A stretch of 64,000 nt of DNA from Clostridium sp. Cult1 (GCF_021655095.1 NZ_PPXW01000001.1:72483-136482); one strand, 5' to 3'. Positions 7,962-18,500 are shown, counted from the first letter of the stretch. Program-made: numbers and translations. Notes: generated by a model not told the origin, from the letters alone.

Positions 7962-9107
7962 ATGAAAAATAGAAAACTTGTTATGATTCCAGGACCTACC
8001 CCAGTTGTTAGATCAATACAAGATCAAATGGGAAGGGAAACCGTTGCATTTGGTGATCCAGGATTTATTAACGATTTTAAAGAAGTAATAACAGATTTAA
8101 AAACCATCTTTAAAACTAAAGGAGAAGCTTTTGTAGTAGCTGGAACTGGTACATTAGCCATGGAAATGGGAATAGCTAATGTTACAAAAGAAGGAGATAA
8201 TGTATTAGTAGTATCCACTGGTTTCTTTGGAGATCGTTATGTTGAACTTTGTGAAAGAAAAGGTCTAAATGTTGATGTTATATCTTCAGAATGGGGAACT
8301 ATAGTACCTGTAGAAGATATCGAAAAGAAACTAAAAGAAAAGAATTATAAAGCTGTAACCGTTACCCATGTTGATACTTCAACGGGAGTATGTGCTCCAG
8401 TAGCTGAAATAGGACAAATGGTGAAAAAATTTGAAGACACTGTATTAGTAGTTGATGGAGTATGTGCTACTGCCGCTGAGCCAGAATATTTAGATGAAAT
8501 GGGCATAGATGTGCTTATAACTGGATCACAAAAAGCTTTTGGAGTTGCTCCAGGTCTTGCAATAGTACTTGCTGGGCCTAAAGCATTAGAAAGAAGAAAA
8601 TCCTTAGGAACTATTAGAGATTACTATATAGACTTTGAAAAATGGATTCCAATTATGAATGATCCAGCAAAATACTTTGGTACTCCACCAGTAAATATGA
8701 TATGGGCATTACAAGAATCCTTAAGGATAATGAAAGAAGAAGGTATTGAAAATAGATATAAAAGACATATAAAAGTAGCAAAAGCTATGCAAGCTGCATT
8801 GGAGGAAATAGGATTTACCATATTAGCAGAAAAAGAGCATAGAGCAGTAACCCTTTCAAATGTATTATACATGGATGGTATAGATGATGGAGAGTTTAGA
8901 AAAATATTAGCTGAAGAAGGAGCAGTAGTAGCAGGAGGCCTTGGAGCCTATACAGGAAAAATGTTTAGATTAGGGCATATGGGTAATATCGATACTCATG
9001 ATTTAGTATCAACTATGTCAGCAATTGAAAGAACTCTTTATAGGCTGGGGATAAAGGATGTATTAGGCAAAGGCGTTGGTACTCTTACAAGAGAATTGAT
9101 GAAATAA
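7962..9107 (+). CDS. Class V aminotransferase (alanine/serine-glyoxylate type), second paralogue
   Basis: A 381-residue PLP enzyme related to the gene at 6174. It begins with MIPGPTPV. The phosphate-binding region is GTGTLAMEMGIANV, the pyridine aspartate is in VVDGVCATAAEPE, and the PLP lysine is in TGSQKAFGVAPGLA (about residues 187-200). Length and motifs fit alanine-glyoxylate or serine-glyoxylate aminotransferases, and the ureidoglycine-glyoxylate enzyme is also in this group; no neighbouring purine genes support the last. AGGAGG precedes the ATG by 7 bases. It has its own promoter and a palindrome shared with the IclR gene, so the two paralogues are probably co-regulated although separated by a 0.7-kb gap. 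Confidence 0.85.
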   Translation: MKNRKLVMIPGPTPVVRSIQDQMGRETVAFGDPGFINDFKEVITDLKTIFKTKGEAFVVAGTGTLAMEMGIANVTKEGDNVLVVSTGFFGDRYVELCERKGLNVDVISSEWGTIVPVEDIEKKLKEKNYKAVTVTHVDTSTGVCAPVAEIGQMVKKFEDTVLVVDGVCATAAEPEYLDEMGIDVLITGSQKAFGVAPGLAIVLAGPKALERRKSLGTIRDYYIDFEKWIPIMNDPAKYFGTPPVNMIWALQESLRIMKEEGIENRYKRHIKVAKAMQAALEEIGFTILAEKEHRAVTLSNVLYMDGIDDGEFRKILAEEGAVVAGGLGAYTGKMFRLGHMGNIDTHDLVSTMSAIERTLYRLGIKDVLGKGVGTLTRELMK

Positions 9108-9131
9108 AGTGTACATTTTAACATTATCCCA

Positions 9132-9168
9132 AAAACCCAGACTAGACATGTCTTGTCTGGGTTTTATT
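9132..9168. terminator. Bidirectional terminator
   Basis: Perfect 11-bp stem AAAACCCAGAC (9132-9142 with 9155-9165), with T-rich sequence on both strands. It lies between the plus-strand aminotransferase gene and the minus-strand small genes. Confidence 0.75.
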
Positions 9169-9191
9169 ATCAAGCAGTTCTATCTATAAGA

Positions 9192-9362
9192 TTAATCACA
9201 AATATTTATTACAATGCTCCTACAAATATTAAAACAACATTCTGCTTTTGGACAATCGCCAAATTTACATTCATTTCTACCATCTCTAGAATGTAATGGC
9301 TCATTCATATCTGGAGAATTTTCAAGCACAGTTTTTATAGTTTCCTTAACCATTTCTGACAT
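9192..9362 (-). CDS. Small cysteine-rich protein of unknown function
   Basis: A 56-residue protein with six cysteines (C32, C37, C42, C43, C47, C55) in its second half, in the pattern ECKFGDCPKAECCFNIC. The ATG at 9362 is preceded by an excellent ribosome binding site, GGGAGGTG, 7 bases away, which is the main reason for calling it real. The cysteines could bind zinc or an iron-sulfur cluster, or form disulfides; nothing decides between these. It ends a minus-strand set with a possibly frameshifted small gene and a 142-residue unknown protein. No family is recognised. Confidence 0.65.
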   Translation of the reverse strand: MSEMVKETIKTVLENSPDMNEPLHSRDGRNECKFGDCPKAECCFNICRSIVINICD

Positions 9363-9368
9363 ATTATG

Positions 9369-9514
9369 TCACCTCCCTCTTGAATTGCGGCAATAAAATT
9401 CTTGGGCGAACAATTTAAACAATGTTAAGGCCTTTTGCCCATTAGCATTATATTCCAATTCATTAATCTTGCTACTTCCATTAAATAAATTTTTTAAGAA
9501 GATTTACTATTCAT
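9369..9514 (-). pseudogene. Small gene apparently interrupted by a -1 frameshift
   Basis: An ATG at 9514 overlaps the TGA of the upstream 142-residue gene (ATGA) but meets a stop after MNSKSS. One base back, the frame stays open for about 42 residues (LKNLFNGSSKINELEYNANG, then QKALTLFKLFAQEFYCRNSR) and ends at a TGA lying inside the ribosome binding site region of the 56-residue gene. Both junctions are exactly those of translationally coupled genes, so a 48-residue protein broken by a single-base change is likely. Real frameshifting or a sequencing error are alternatives. Function unknown. Confidence 0.4.
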
Positions 9515-9939
9515 TTATTTTTTATTGTTCCCCAGTTTCTCGTGTCTTTTTCTTTTAATATTTTTTTGATATTCTCTAACTCTACTTCTATTGACTCAAG
9601 CCATTCTTTTATACATTTAATCTCTTTTTCATGGTTCTCAACCATTTTTTTATTGGATATATCAGATACATTTATGTAGATATCAGATTTGTCATTAGTA
9701 TTGATTTCTTTCACATCTTCTTTTCTACATTTACTATCATTTAAATAAATTTGTATATCACATAATACGAATTTCAACATTTTCGAATTTCGTGCTATTC
9801 GACTGCTACCTTTTTTTAAAAAACATTCTTCTTCTTGTAAATGGAATAAGGCACTAAGCGCTTCTTCATTCTCTATGACTGATTCAATAATATCAGGGCT
9901 AATCAATTTTGGTATTTCTATATTATTAATTTTGTCCAT
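9511..9939 (-). CDS. Hypothetical protein with C-terminal coiled coil
   Basis: A 142-residue, lysine- and glutamate-rich protein with no membrane segments. The N-terminal half (IPKLISPDIIESVIENEEAL, then FHLQEEECFL) looks globular and helical. The last 45 residues (NHEKEIKCIKEWLESIEVEL and onward) have heptad-like spacing and could form a coiled coil. The start ATG at 9939 has a strong GGAAGGTGG site. It is the first gene of a minus-strand set of three small unknown genes. No known domain is recognised. Confidence 0.7.
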   Translation of the reverse strand: MDKINNIEIPKLISPDIIESVIENEEALSALFHLQEEECFLKKGSSRIARNSKMLKFVLCDIQIYLNDSKCRKEDVKEINTNDKSDIYINVSDISNKKMVENHEKEIKCIKEWLESIEVELENIKKILKEKDTRNWGTIKNK

Positions 9940-10093
9940 CTTTCCACCTTCCTTAATAAAGTATTATTAATCCATGATACATAATATGAGAAAGGTAATT
10001 GATTTGTTAACCCAAAAATTAATTAATGATTTTTTATTATTCGGTATTAGTATATGTTATAATAATTAAAAAACCTATTCAAGGGGTGACTCT

Positions 10094-11278
10094 ATGGTAA
10101 AAACCGATTATTTGGAATCAAAGGTGATGGAGATAAAAGACTGGGTAATAGATATAAGAAGAGACTTTCACCAATACCCAGAATTAGGACTAGAAGAGTA
10201 CAGAACTAGGGACAAGATTATCGGACATTTAAAGGATATGGGTATTGAAAACAAGATAGTTGCAAATACTGGAGTAGTAGGAATAATAAAAGGAAAAAGC
10301 AAAGGAAAGACTGTGGCTCTTAGGGCAGATATAGATGCATTACCTATGGATGATAAAAAAGATGTTCCTTATAAATCTAAAATAGACGGGAAGATGCATG
10401 CCTGCGGTCATGATGCCCACACAGCTATTTTACTAGGAGCTAGTAAGGTGCTTAACGACATAAAAGATAATATAAATGGAAATATTATACTCTTATTTCA
10501 GCCAGCAGAGGAAACCGTTGGTGGAGCATTACCTATGATAGAGGAAGGGGTATTAGAGGATCCTTATGTAGATGGAGTTTTTGGTCTCCATGTAGATAAT
10601 AGTCTTGAAACTGGTCAGATTGGTATTAAATATGGTCAGATGAAGGCAGCCTCGGATATGATTAGAATAATAATTTATGGGAAAAATAGCCATGGAGCCT
10701 ATCCTCAAGATGGAATAGATGCCATTGCTATAGCTGGTCAGGTATTAGTAGCTTTACAAACAGTAGTGAGCAGAAATGTAGATCCTAGGTCTTCTGCAGT
10801 GTTAACTATTGGGACCATAAAGGGTGGATATGCAAGAAACATAATTGCAGATAAGGTTGAAATGGAAGGAATAGTTAGAACTCTAAAAGAAGAATCGAGA
10901 AAGCTAGTATTACATAGAATAAAAAACATAGTAGAAAAAACACCTCAATCTTTAGGTGGAAAAGGAGAATTTATAAGAACAGAAAGCTATACTGTTTTGA
11001 TTAACGATGATGATATGGTGGATATTGTTAGGAAAAACGGATTAGAATTATTAGGTGAAAACAATGTATATCAAATGCCTTATCCTAGTTTTGGGGTAGA
11101 GGATTTTTCCTATTTTGCAGCTGCAAGACCTTCTGCTTTCTTCCATTTAGGTTCTGGCAATAGAGAAAAAGGCATTATTTATAGTGGTCATACCCCTTAT
11201 TTTGACATAGATGAGGATTGTTTAACCAAAGGTATTTTACTTCAAGTGCAAAATGCCTTAGAGTTTTTAAAAAAATAG
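10094..11278 (+). CDS. M20-family amidohydrolase (N-acyl-amino-acid hydrolase type)
   Basis: A 394-residue M20D metallopeptidase-like amidohydrolase of full length. It shows the start DIRRDFHQYPELGLEE (19-34), the metal site ALRADIDALPM (75-85), the metal ligands C104 and H106 in HACGHDAH, the catalytic and ligand glutamates E139-E140 in LFQPAEE, and the C-terminal GHTPYFDIDEDCL with another ligand histidine. This group removes acyl groups from amino acids (aminoacylase, hippurate hydrolase, N-acetyl-diaminopimelate deacetylase). No diaminopimelate genes adjoin it, so the substrate is open. GGGGTG precedes the ATG. Confidence 0.9.
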   Translation: MVKTDYLESKVMEIKDWVIDIRRDFHQYPELGLEEYRTRDKIIGHLKDMGIENKIVANTGVVGIIKGKSKGKTVALRADIDALPMDDKKDVPYKSKIDGKMHACGHDAHTAILLGASKVLNDIKDNINGNIILLFQPAEETVGGALPMIEEGVLEDPYVDGVFGLHVDNSLETGQIGIKYGQMKAASDMIRIIIYGKNSHGAYPQDGIDAIAIAGQVLVALQTVVSRNVDPRSSAVLTIGTIKGGYARNIIADKVEMEGIVRTLKEESRKLVLHRIKNIVEKTPQSLGGKGEFIRTESYTVLINDDDMVDIVRKNGLELLGENNVYQMPYPSFGVEDFSYFAAARPSAFFHLGSGNREKGIIYSGHTPYFDIDEDCLTKGILLQVQNALEFLKK

Positions 11279-11300
11279 AATAGAAATAGGGAGGTTTAAA

Positions 11301-12992
11301 ATGAATTTTTTAGACAAATATAATTACTGGTTAAATAATGGATACTTTGATGAAGGAACTAAAAAGGAATTGGAAGCTATTAAAGATGATGAAATGGAAA
11401 TAGAGGATAGATTCCATAAGGATTTAACCTTTGGAACTGCTGGATTAAGAGGTAAAATTGGTGCAGGAACAAATAGGATGAATAGGTACACTGTATCTTT
11501 AGCTACTCAAGGATTAGCAGATACCATCGTAAATAAAGGAAAAGAGGCTATGGAAAGAGGAGTAGCCATAGCTTATGATGTTAGACATTTTTCCAAAGAG
11601 TTTTCATATATAGCAGCTAGGGTTTTAGCAGCTAATGGTATAAAAGTCTATTTATTTGATGATATAAGGCCTACACCAATTTTATCCTATACTATAAGAA
11701 GATTGAACACAATATCTGGAATAGTTATTACTGCTAGTCATAATCCAAAAGATTATAACGGTTATAAAGTATATTGGGAAGAAGGTTCCCAAATATTAGA
11801 TGATATAGCCGAAGAGATTCTTAACAATATAAATAATATTGGAGACTTTTCCAATATTGAGCTAATTGATCTAGAAGAAGGAATAGAAAAAGGACTTATC
11901 CAATATATAGGTAAAGAGATTGATGATGAATATGTGGAAAAGGTAGAAAAATTAGGGATAAACGATGATATAGATAAAGAAATTAAGATTGTCTACACTC
12001 CATTAAATGGTACTGGAAATAAATTGGTTAGAAGAGTACTAAAAGAAAGAAACTTTACAGAAGTATATGTAGTACCTGAACAGGAAAAACCAGATCCAGA
12101 TTTTACTACTGTAGGATATCCAAATCCTGAAGATGTTAAAGCTTTTGAATATGCTAAAATATATGGTAAAGAAAAGGATGCAGATATTTTAATAGCAACA
12201 GATCCAGATTGTGATCGAGTAGCGTGTATGGTTAAAGATGATAATGGGGAATATGTGTTTTTAAATGGAAACCAAACAGGAGCTTTACTAGTAGATTATA
12301 TATTATCATCTAAAGATAAGAAAGGTACTATTCCTAAAAATGGGGCCATAGTTAAAAGTATAGTAACAGGGGATTTAACCAGAGCGATTGCAGAGGATTA
12401 TAATGTGGCTACTTTAGAAACTCTTACTGGTTTCAAACATATATGTGGAAAGGCTAATGAATTCGACAGAACTCATGAACATACCTTTATTTTTGGATAT
12501 GAGGAAAGTATAGGTTATGTATATAGTACCATTGTTAGGGATAAAGATGGAGTTATTTCCTCTATGTTAATAGCGGAAATGGCTGCTTTCTACAAGAAAA
12601 AAGGGAAAAATCTATTAAATAGATTAGAAGAATTATATGAACAATATGGTTATTATTTTGAAAAGCTAATTTCCATAGTATTGGAAGGAGTTGAAGGACA
12701 GGAAAGGATAAAAAGGATAATGGATTCTTTTAGAGAAACTCCTATTAACACTATTGGTGATATGGAATTAGTAAAAACTATAGATTATTTAAGAGATGAG
12801 ACAGGAAATCCCAAATCAAATGTATTAAAATATTTCTTTAATGATGGTTCTTGGTATGCAGTTAGACCATCAGGAACAGAGCCAAAGATAAAAATATATA
12901 TCTACTCAAAAGGAGAGAATAAAATCTCATCGGAAGAAAAGATTAAATTAATAGAAAAAGCAACAATGGATAGAGTAGAAGCTATAAGATAA
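11301..12992 (+). CDS. pgcA: Phosphoglucomutase / phosphomannomutase
   Basis: A 563-residue alpha-D-phosphohexomutase like Bacillus PgcA. It interconverts glucose 6-phosphate and glucose 1-phosphate, and possibly the mannose forms. The phospho-serine is S146 in TASHNPKDYNG, the magnesium loop is DPDCDR at about 301-306, the sugar-specificity loop is GYEESIGYV, and the C-terminal phosphate-binding loop is RPSGTEPKIKIY. All four active-site regions are intact. It lies 22 bases after the amidohydrolase gene, so they may share a transcript, and is followed by a strong terminator. It could feed glucose 1-phosphate to the sugar-nucleotide and glucan genes just downstream. Confidence 0.92.
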   Translation: MNFLDKYNYWLNNGYFDEGTKKELEAIKDDEMEIEDRFHKDLTFGTAGLRGKIGAGTNRMNRYTVSLATQGLADTIVNKGKEAMERGVAIAYDVRHFSKEFSYIAARVLAANGIKVYLFDDIRPTPILSYTIRRLNTISGIVITASHNPKDYNGYKVYWEEGSQILDDIAEEILNNINNIGDFSNIELIDLEEGIEKGLIQYIGKEIDDEYVEKVEKLGINDDIDKEIKIVYTPLNGTGNKLVRRVLKERNFTEVYVVPEQEKPDPDFTTVGYPNPEDVKAFEYAKIYGKEKDADILIATDPDCDRVACMVKDDNGEYVFLNGNQTGALLVDYILSSKDKKGTIPKNGAIVKSIVTGDLTRAIAEDYNVATLETLTGFKHICGKANEFDRTHEHTFIFGYEESIGYVYSTIVRDKDGVISSMLIAEMAAFYKKKGKNLLNRLEELYEQYGYYFEKLISIVLEGVEGQERIKRIMDSFRETPINTIGDMELVKTIDYLRDETGNPKSNVLKYFFNDGSWYAVRPSGTEPKIKIYIYSKGENKISSEEKIKLIEKATMDRVEAIR

Positions 12993-12993
12993 T

Positions 12994-13030
12994 AAAAAAC
13001 CTTCCCAGATTTAAAATGGGAAGGTTTTTT
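12994..13030 (+). terminator. Terminator after the phosphoglucomutase gene
   Basis: Perfect 14-bp stem AAAAAACCTTCCCA (12994-13007 with 13017-13030), ending in TTTTTT. It separates pgcA from the next operon. Confidence 0.9.
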
Positions 13031-13100
13031 ATGTATAAAATTGGGGAAAGTTTCACATGATATCCATGTATGAGTATTAGGCATTAAAGGAGTGATTACT

Positions 13101-15524
13101 ATTAAAGGGGTTATTATGTCTGGAGGAATTGGTACCCGACTTAGGCCGCTAACTTGCGACTTACCTAAGCCAATGGTATCAATTTTTAACAAACCGGTAA
13201 TGGAATATGGAATAGAATTATTGAAAAAGCATGGAATAAAGGATATTGCAGTTACATTACATTATCTACCTAATATGATCATGGATTATTTTGGCTCTGG
13301 TTCCAAATTTGATGTTAATATTAAATATTATATAGAGGAAAAGCCCTTAGGTACAGGAGGCAGTGTAAAGAATGCCGATGATTTTTTAGATGCTACTATA
13401 GTTGTAATAAGCGGAGATGCTTTTACTGATATAGATTTAAAAAAAGCCTACGATTTCCACGTTGAAAAAGGATCCAAAGCCACATTGGTTTTAAAAAAAG
13501 AGCCTATTCCATTGGAATATGGTTTGGTAGTAACCAATGAAGATGGAAAGATTATACGATTTTTAGAAAAACCTAGCTGGGGAGAAGTATTTAGCGACAC
13601 TATTAACACAGGAATATATATATTGGAGCCAGAGGTTTTTCAATACTATAAAAAAGGTGAAAATTTCGACTTCAGTAAGGATTTATTCCCTAAATTATTA
13701 GAAGACGGAGTACCTATCTATGGATATATAACAGAAGAATATTGGTGTGATGTTGGTGATTTAAGTACCTATATAAACACTCATAAAGATATATTGAGCC
13801 AGGAAAGTAGAAAATATCTTCTAGGAGACAATCAAGGGGAAGGTATCTGGATTGGAGAAGGAACCATAATTGAAAAAGGTGCTAAAATATATCCACCTAT
13901 ATATATAGGAAGAAACTCTATAATAAAGGCTCAAGCAAGTCTAGAGCCTTATACGGTAATTGGGAATAACTGTAGTGTAGGAGAGGGTAGCTCTATAAAA
14001 AGGAGTATTATTTGGGATAATGTAGACATTTCAAATAACTGCGAAATTAGAAAAGCTGTCATATGTAATAATGTAAAAATAGATGAAAGAAATAGAATAT
14101 TTGAAGGAACTGTAATAGGTGCACATTCAAAAATATTTAAAAACAGCACCATTAAACCTGGAATTAAGATATGGCCACACAAGACCATAGATGAGAATAT
14201 TACTCTAAATGAAAATATGGTATGGGAAGAAAAAGCATCTAGAAAGCTTTTTGGTTCTAGGAATATTTCTGGCATTTACAATGCTACCATAACACCAGAA
14301 ATAGCTGTCAAGCTAGGAACTAGTTTAGCCACTGTAATCAAAAGTAAAGGTATTTATATAGCAAATAGCGATGAACATAATCTATCTAAATCCATTAAAT
14401 CCTCTATTATATCTGGAATTTTATCTACTGGATCTTTGGTAATCGATATTGAGGATGGTACTATGCCCATGTGTAGATTTGGAGTAAAACATTTTAAAGC
14501 AGATGGTGGAGTTCAGATAAGAACAGATGAACTTAATAAAAATCTAGTATATATAGAAATAATAAATGATAAGGGAGGAAATATTGATAAAGGTACAGAA
14601 AGAAAAATCGAAAATGCCATGATTATAGAAGATTATAAAAGGTGTAGCGAAGGTGAAATAGAGGATATAGTTAATATTTATAATTTTTCATCCATCTATT
14701 TAAAAGAAGGTATAGAGAGATTAGAAAATGTTCATAAAATTAGAAATAAAAATCCTAAACTGATTATTGCCGCTCCATCTAAAAATATTGTCAGTTTAGC
14801 AGAAAAATATTTAAATAAAATAGGTTGTAATGTTAAGGTGGCAGAATATAGAAATGGTTTAGAAATAGAAGATATAAAAAACTTAGTATTAGAGAAAGAT
14901 GGCGATTTAGGTATTCTTTATAGTGAAGATGGTGAAAGAATTGCTTTAACCGATGGGTTTAATATTGTCCAGAATGAAAAATATTATCTATTATCATTAT
15001 TAATAGGTTTTAAAACTGGAGAGATTAAAGAAGCGGTAATACCTTATAATTTTCCTAGGATTGCTGAAAAGATAGCCAAAAAATATAATAGCAATACTAT
15101 TTATACTAAATCCAATATTTCAGATTTAATTCAAACTATAGTCAATAAAGAATTGGATTTTCAATTTGTATTGAACTTTGATGGTATTTGGGCTACAGGA
15201 AAAATCATCGATTATCTAGTGGATAACGATATGGTACTAAATAAATTGCTTCAAGAAATACCTGAGTATTTCTATTTCAAGAAAGAAATACCCTGTAAAT
15301 GGGATAATAAGGGGAATATCATTAGGAGATTGACAGAAGATAGAAAAGAAGGTGTAGAACTTAAAGAGGGAATAAGGTTTATTGATGATAATGGCTGGGC
15401 ATTAATAATTCCAGATGAAGAAAAACCAAGGTTTAATCTATATATAGAAGGTCATGATGAAGAGTATGCGGAAGAATTATGGATAAAATATGATAGTAAA
15501 ATAAGAAGATTATTAAATAATTAA
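13101..15524 (+). CDS. Sugar-1-phosphate nucleotidyltransferase / phosphomannomutase-like fusion
   Basis: About 807 residues in three parts. An NTP-transferase domain (1-230) has the motif GGIGTRLRPLTCDLPKPM and GDAFTDID. A left-handed beta-helix follows (about 245-370). The third part is a phosphohexomutase-like domain (about 385-807) that lacks the TASHNP phospho-serine loop, having GGVQIRTDELN in its place, so mutase activity is doubtful. Such fusions are usually annotated mannose-1-phosphate guanylyltransferase/phosphomannomutase; a glucose-1-phosphate uridylyltransferase role would suit the glucan synthase 28 bases downstream. The start is unusual: family members begin at the residue before KGVIMSGG, here an ATT (13101) placed 7 bases after AAAGGAG. 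The in-frame GTG at 13092 almost overlaps that site. Confidence 0.85.
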   Translation: MKGVIMSGGIGTRLRPLTCDLPKPMVSIFNKPVMEYGIELLKKHGIKDIAVTLHYLPNMIMDYFGSGSKFDVNIKYYIEEKPLGTGGSVKNADDFLDATIVVISGDAFTDIDLKKAYDFHVEKGSKATLVLKKEPIPLEYGLVVTNEDGKIIRFLEKPSWGEVFSDTINTGIYILEPEVFQYYKKGENFDFSKDLFPKLLEDGVPIYGYITEEYWCDVGDLSTYINTHKDILSQESRKYLLGDNQGEGIWIGEGTIIEKGAKIYPPIYIGRNSIIKAQASLEPYTVIGNNCSVGEGSSIKRSIIWDNVDISNNCEIRKAVICNNVKIDERNRIFEGTVIGAHSKIFKNSTIKPGIKIWPHKTIDENITLNENMVWEEKASRKLFGSRNISGIYNATITPEIAVKLGTSLATVIKSKGIYIANSDEHNLSKSIKSSIISGILSTGSLVIDIEDGTMPMCRFGVKHFKADGGVQIRTDELNKNLVYIEIINDKGGNIDKGTERKIENAMIIEDYKRCSEGEIEDIVNIYNFSSIYLKEGIERLENVHKIRNKNPKLIIAAPSKNIVSLAEKYLNKIGCNVKVAEYRNGLEIEDIKNLVLEKDGDLGILYSEDGERIALTDGFNIVQNEKYYLLSLLIGFKTGEIKEAVIPYNFPRIAEKIAKKYNSNTIYTKSNISDLIQTIVNKELDFQFVLNFDGIWATGKIIDYLVDNDMVLNKLLQEIPEYFYFKKEIPCKWDNKGNIIRRLTEDRKEGVELKEGIRFIDDNGWALIIPDEEKPRFNLYIEGHDEEYAEELWIKYDSKIRRLLNN

Positions 15525-15552
15525 TAATCCAGCATTGAAAGGAAGGGCAAAG

Positions 15553-18500
15553 ATGTGGACAAAATATATTAATAGGTTATCAGTAGGAGAAGAAGAAATC
15601 CATACTCTATATAAAATTGTTAGAAAGTCCAATACTAAAAGGTTCTTTTTAAATAGGTTAGACCAAAGCTTTAGAAAAATAGAGAAAGCATATTTAGAAT
15701 TTAATAGGGATATATCTAAAGGCAAGTCTTTACCAAAGGGGACAGATTGGCTATTGGATAATTTTTATTTAGTAGAATTAATATATAAAGAATTAAGGGC
15801 TAATATAAAAAGAGAAAGAAAAATTGTATTAAATACAATAGAAACAGGTAAATATAAAAGCTATCCCAGAGTTTATCTATTGGCATTAGAACTAATTTCC
15901 CAAGGAGCAGGGAGCATATCTGAGGAAAACCTGATAAGCTTTATTAATGATTTTCAAAGGGAAGATATATTATCCTTAGAGGAGATAGCTCAGTTTTCAA
16001 GATATATTACTTTAGGGTTAATGGAATGGATTGGAAACATCTCATCAAGTCTTATGAAAATTTATACTCTATGGCAGGAAATAGACAATTTTGACCTATC
16101 CATAGAAGGAAATCTAGCAAAGATTGTAGAAAATATACATAGTATGGACTCTACACAAATAGAAAGAATAGTTAGGAAAATAAGGGAGGAAAAGGAAAAC
16201 TTTCAGTTCATATTAGATAGAATAAATAAAAAACTAGATTATTATGGGAGAAGTATTGAAGAAATTTTAGAAAACGAATATACTATCCAATCTAAATTAA
16301 AAATTTCACTAGGCTATTGTATGACATCTTTAAGAAACCTTTCCTCCTTAAATTGGGATAATATTTTCCATTCCATATGTATTGTAGAGAGGGTACTTAT
16401 TGAAGACCCATTGAAAACATATGAAGAAATGGACTCTCAATCAAAGAGTTATTATAGGTATGAAATTCAAAAATTAGCAGATAGATTCAATGTTCAGGAA
16501 ATACTATTGTCTAAGAAGGCATTGGAATTTGCTAAGGAAGAATGGAAAAAGGGAAATAGGGATAAGAAAGCACATATCGGATATTACCTTATAGATAAAG
16601 GAAGAGAAAGGCTATTCAAATTTTTTAGTAAAAATAATAGAAATTCTAGTTTCTATATAAATACATATAGCTATTACTATATGCCAATAGTTTTAGTTTC
16701 TTTATTACTAACAGTTCTTTTCAGTATCTATGGATCTAAAAGAGGGAATATCTATTGGGGCATTCTAATTTTTTTTATAACTATTATCCCAACTATGACT
16801 ATTTCTATAAACATATTCAATTATATATATTCTAAAAGATATAGACCTAAAGTTTTGCCTAAAGTTGACTATAAAGAAAGAATTCCTAAAGAATTGGCAA
16901 CTTTTGTTGTTATACCTACTTTGCTTCCTAGTGAAGATAGGGTGGAAGAATTAGTTAGAAATTTGGAAGTTTATTATCTATCTAACAGATTAGAGAATAT
17001 ATATTTTGGAATAGTAGGAGATTTTAAGGATAGTGACAATAAAATCGCCTTAGATGATGAAAAAATAATAGATAAAGGATTAAAGGCAATTAAGGATCTA
17101 AATGATAAGTATGCTTTAGAAGAAGATATATTTTATTTCTTCCATCGAGAAAGAGTTTATTCTGAAACCCAAGATAGATGGATGGGATGGGAAAGGAAAA
17201 GAGGAGCTTTAGTAGAGTTAAATAATCTTCTTTTAGGAGATGAGGATACTAGTTTTAATGTTATTTCAGGAGATATTACAAAACTTCAGGAAAAGATCAA
17301 ATATATTATAACTTTAGATGCAGATACCCAATTACCTATAGAGGGTGCTAAAAAACTAATAGGTACTATCTCCCATCCTTTAAACAAGGCTATTATAGAT
17401 AAAGACAAAAATATAGTTAAAGAAGGATATGGAATAATTCAACCAAGAATATTGGTAGACATCGAAAGTAGCAATAAATCTCTATTTACACGAATATTTG
17501 CAGGGGCAGGGGGAATAGATCCTTATAGTACAGCAGTATCGGATATTTACCAAGATCTATTTGGAGAAGCTATATTCACAGGAAAAGGAATCTATGATTT
17601 AGAAGTATTTCAAAAATGTATAAATGATGTAATCCCTGAAAATGCTATACTTAGCCATGATCTCCTAGAAGGAAGTTTGATTCGAGTAGGACTAGCAACG
17701 GATATAGAGCTGATAGATGGATATCCTGAAAAGTATAGTTCTTATATTATGAGACAACATAGATGGGTCAGAGGAGATTGGCAACTAATTAGATGGCTTT
17801 TTGGTAAATATGGAGAATCCATTTCATCTTTGTCTAAGTGGAAAATTTTAGACAACTTAAGAAGAAGCTTGCTGCCTATATCTTTACTAATGACCATATT
17901 TTTGGGTTTGATATTTTTCCCTGGAAATATTTTTGCCTGGATAGGATTAGCACTGACCGTTTTATTATTACCTATAATAATAATGGCAATAGAGGTTTTG
18001 TTGTACAGAAAATCAAAAATTCAGAAGATGAAGTTAAATGGGAATATAATATACGGTTATAAAACCCATCTATATCAAGGATTATTAACTTTTATGTTTT
18101 TACCTCATGAAGGGTTAATGATGGTAGATGCTATAGTTAGAACGCTATATAGGGTATTGGTTTCAAAGAAAAATTTGCTAGAGTGGACAACAGCCTTTGA
18201 TATGGAAAGAAAACTAGGCAACAGTATAACTTGCTACTTTAATTTAATGAGAGGTAATTTTCTTATATCCCTAGCATTGGTGATTCTTACCTATATATTT
18301 AATACACCAAATGTATTAATTGGGTTAATCGTTGGCTTACTCTGGTCTTTAGGACCTATGGTGGCCTATGAAGTCAGTAAAGAAGAAGTTGAAACTACAG
18401 AGAAAAGGCAAGAAGATTTAGAACTATTAAAGGAAATAGGAGAAAAAACATGGAAGTTTTACGAAAACTTTGTAGACGGTAAAAACAATTATTTACCACC

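Noticed and set aside
9214-9396. Plus-strand 60-codon frame
   Set aside because: It is the complement of the 56-residue Cys-rich gene, whose ribosome binding site and start are far better.
13092-13100. GTG start for the nucleotidyltransferase fusion
   Set aside because: It nearly overlaps the AAAGGAG site, leaving no spacing; the ATT at 13101 fits better, though this stays unproven.
17838-18062. Alternative plus-strand frame inside the glucan synthase gene
   Set aside because: Out of frame with an intact, motif-rich gene; no separate start signal.
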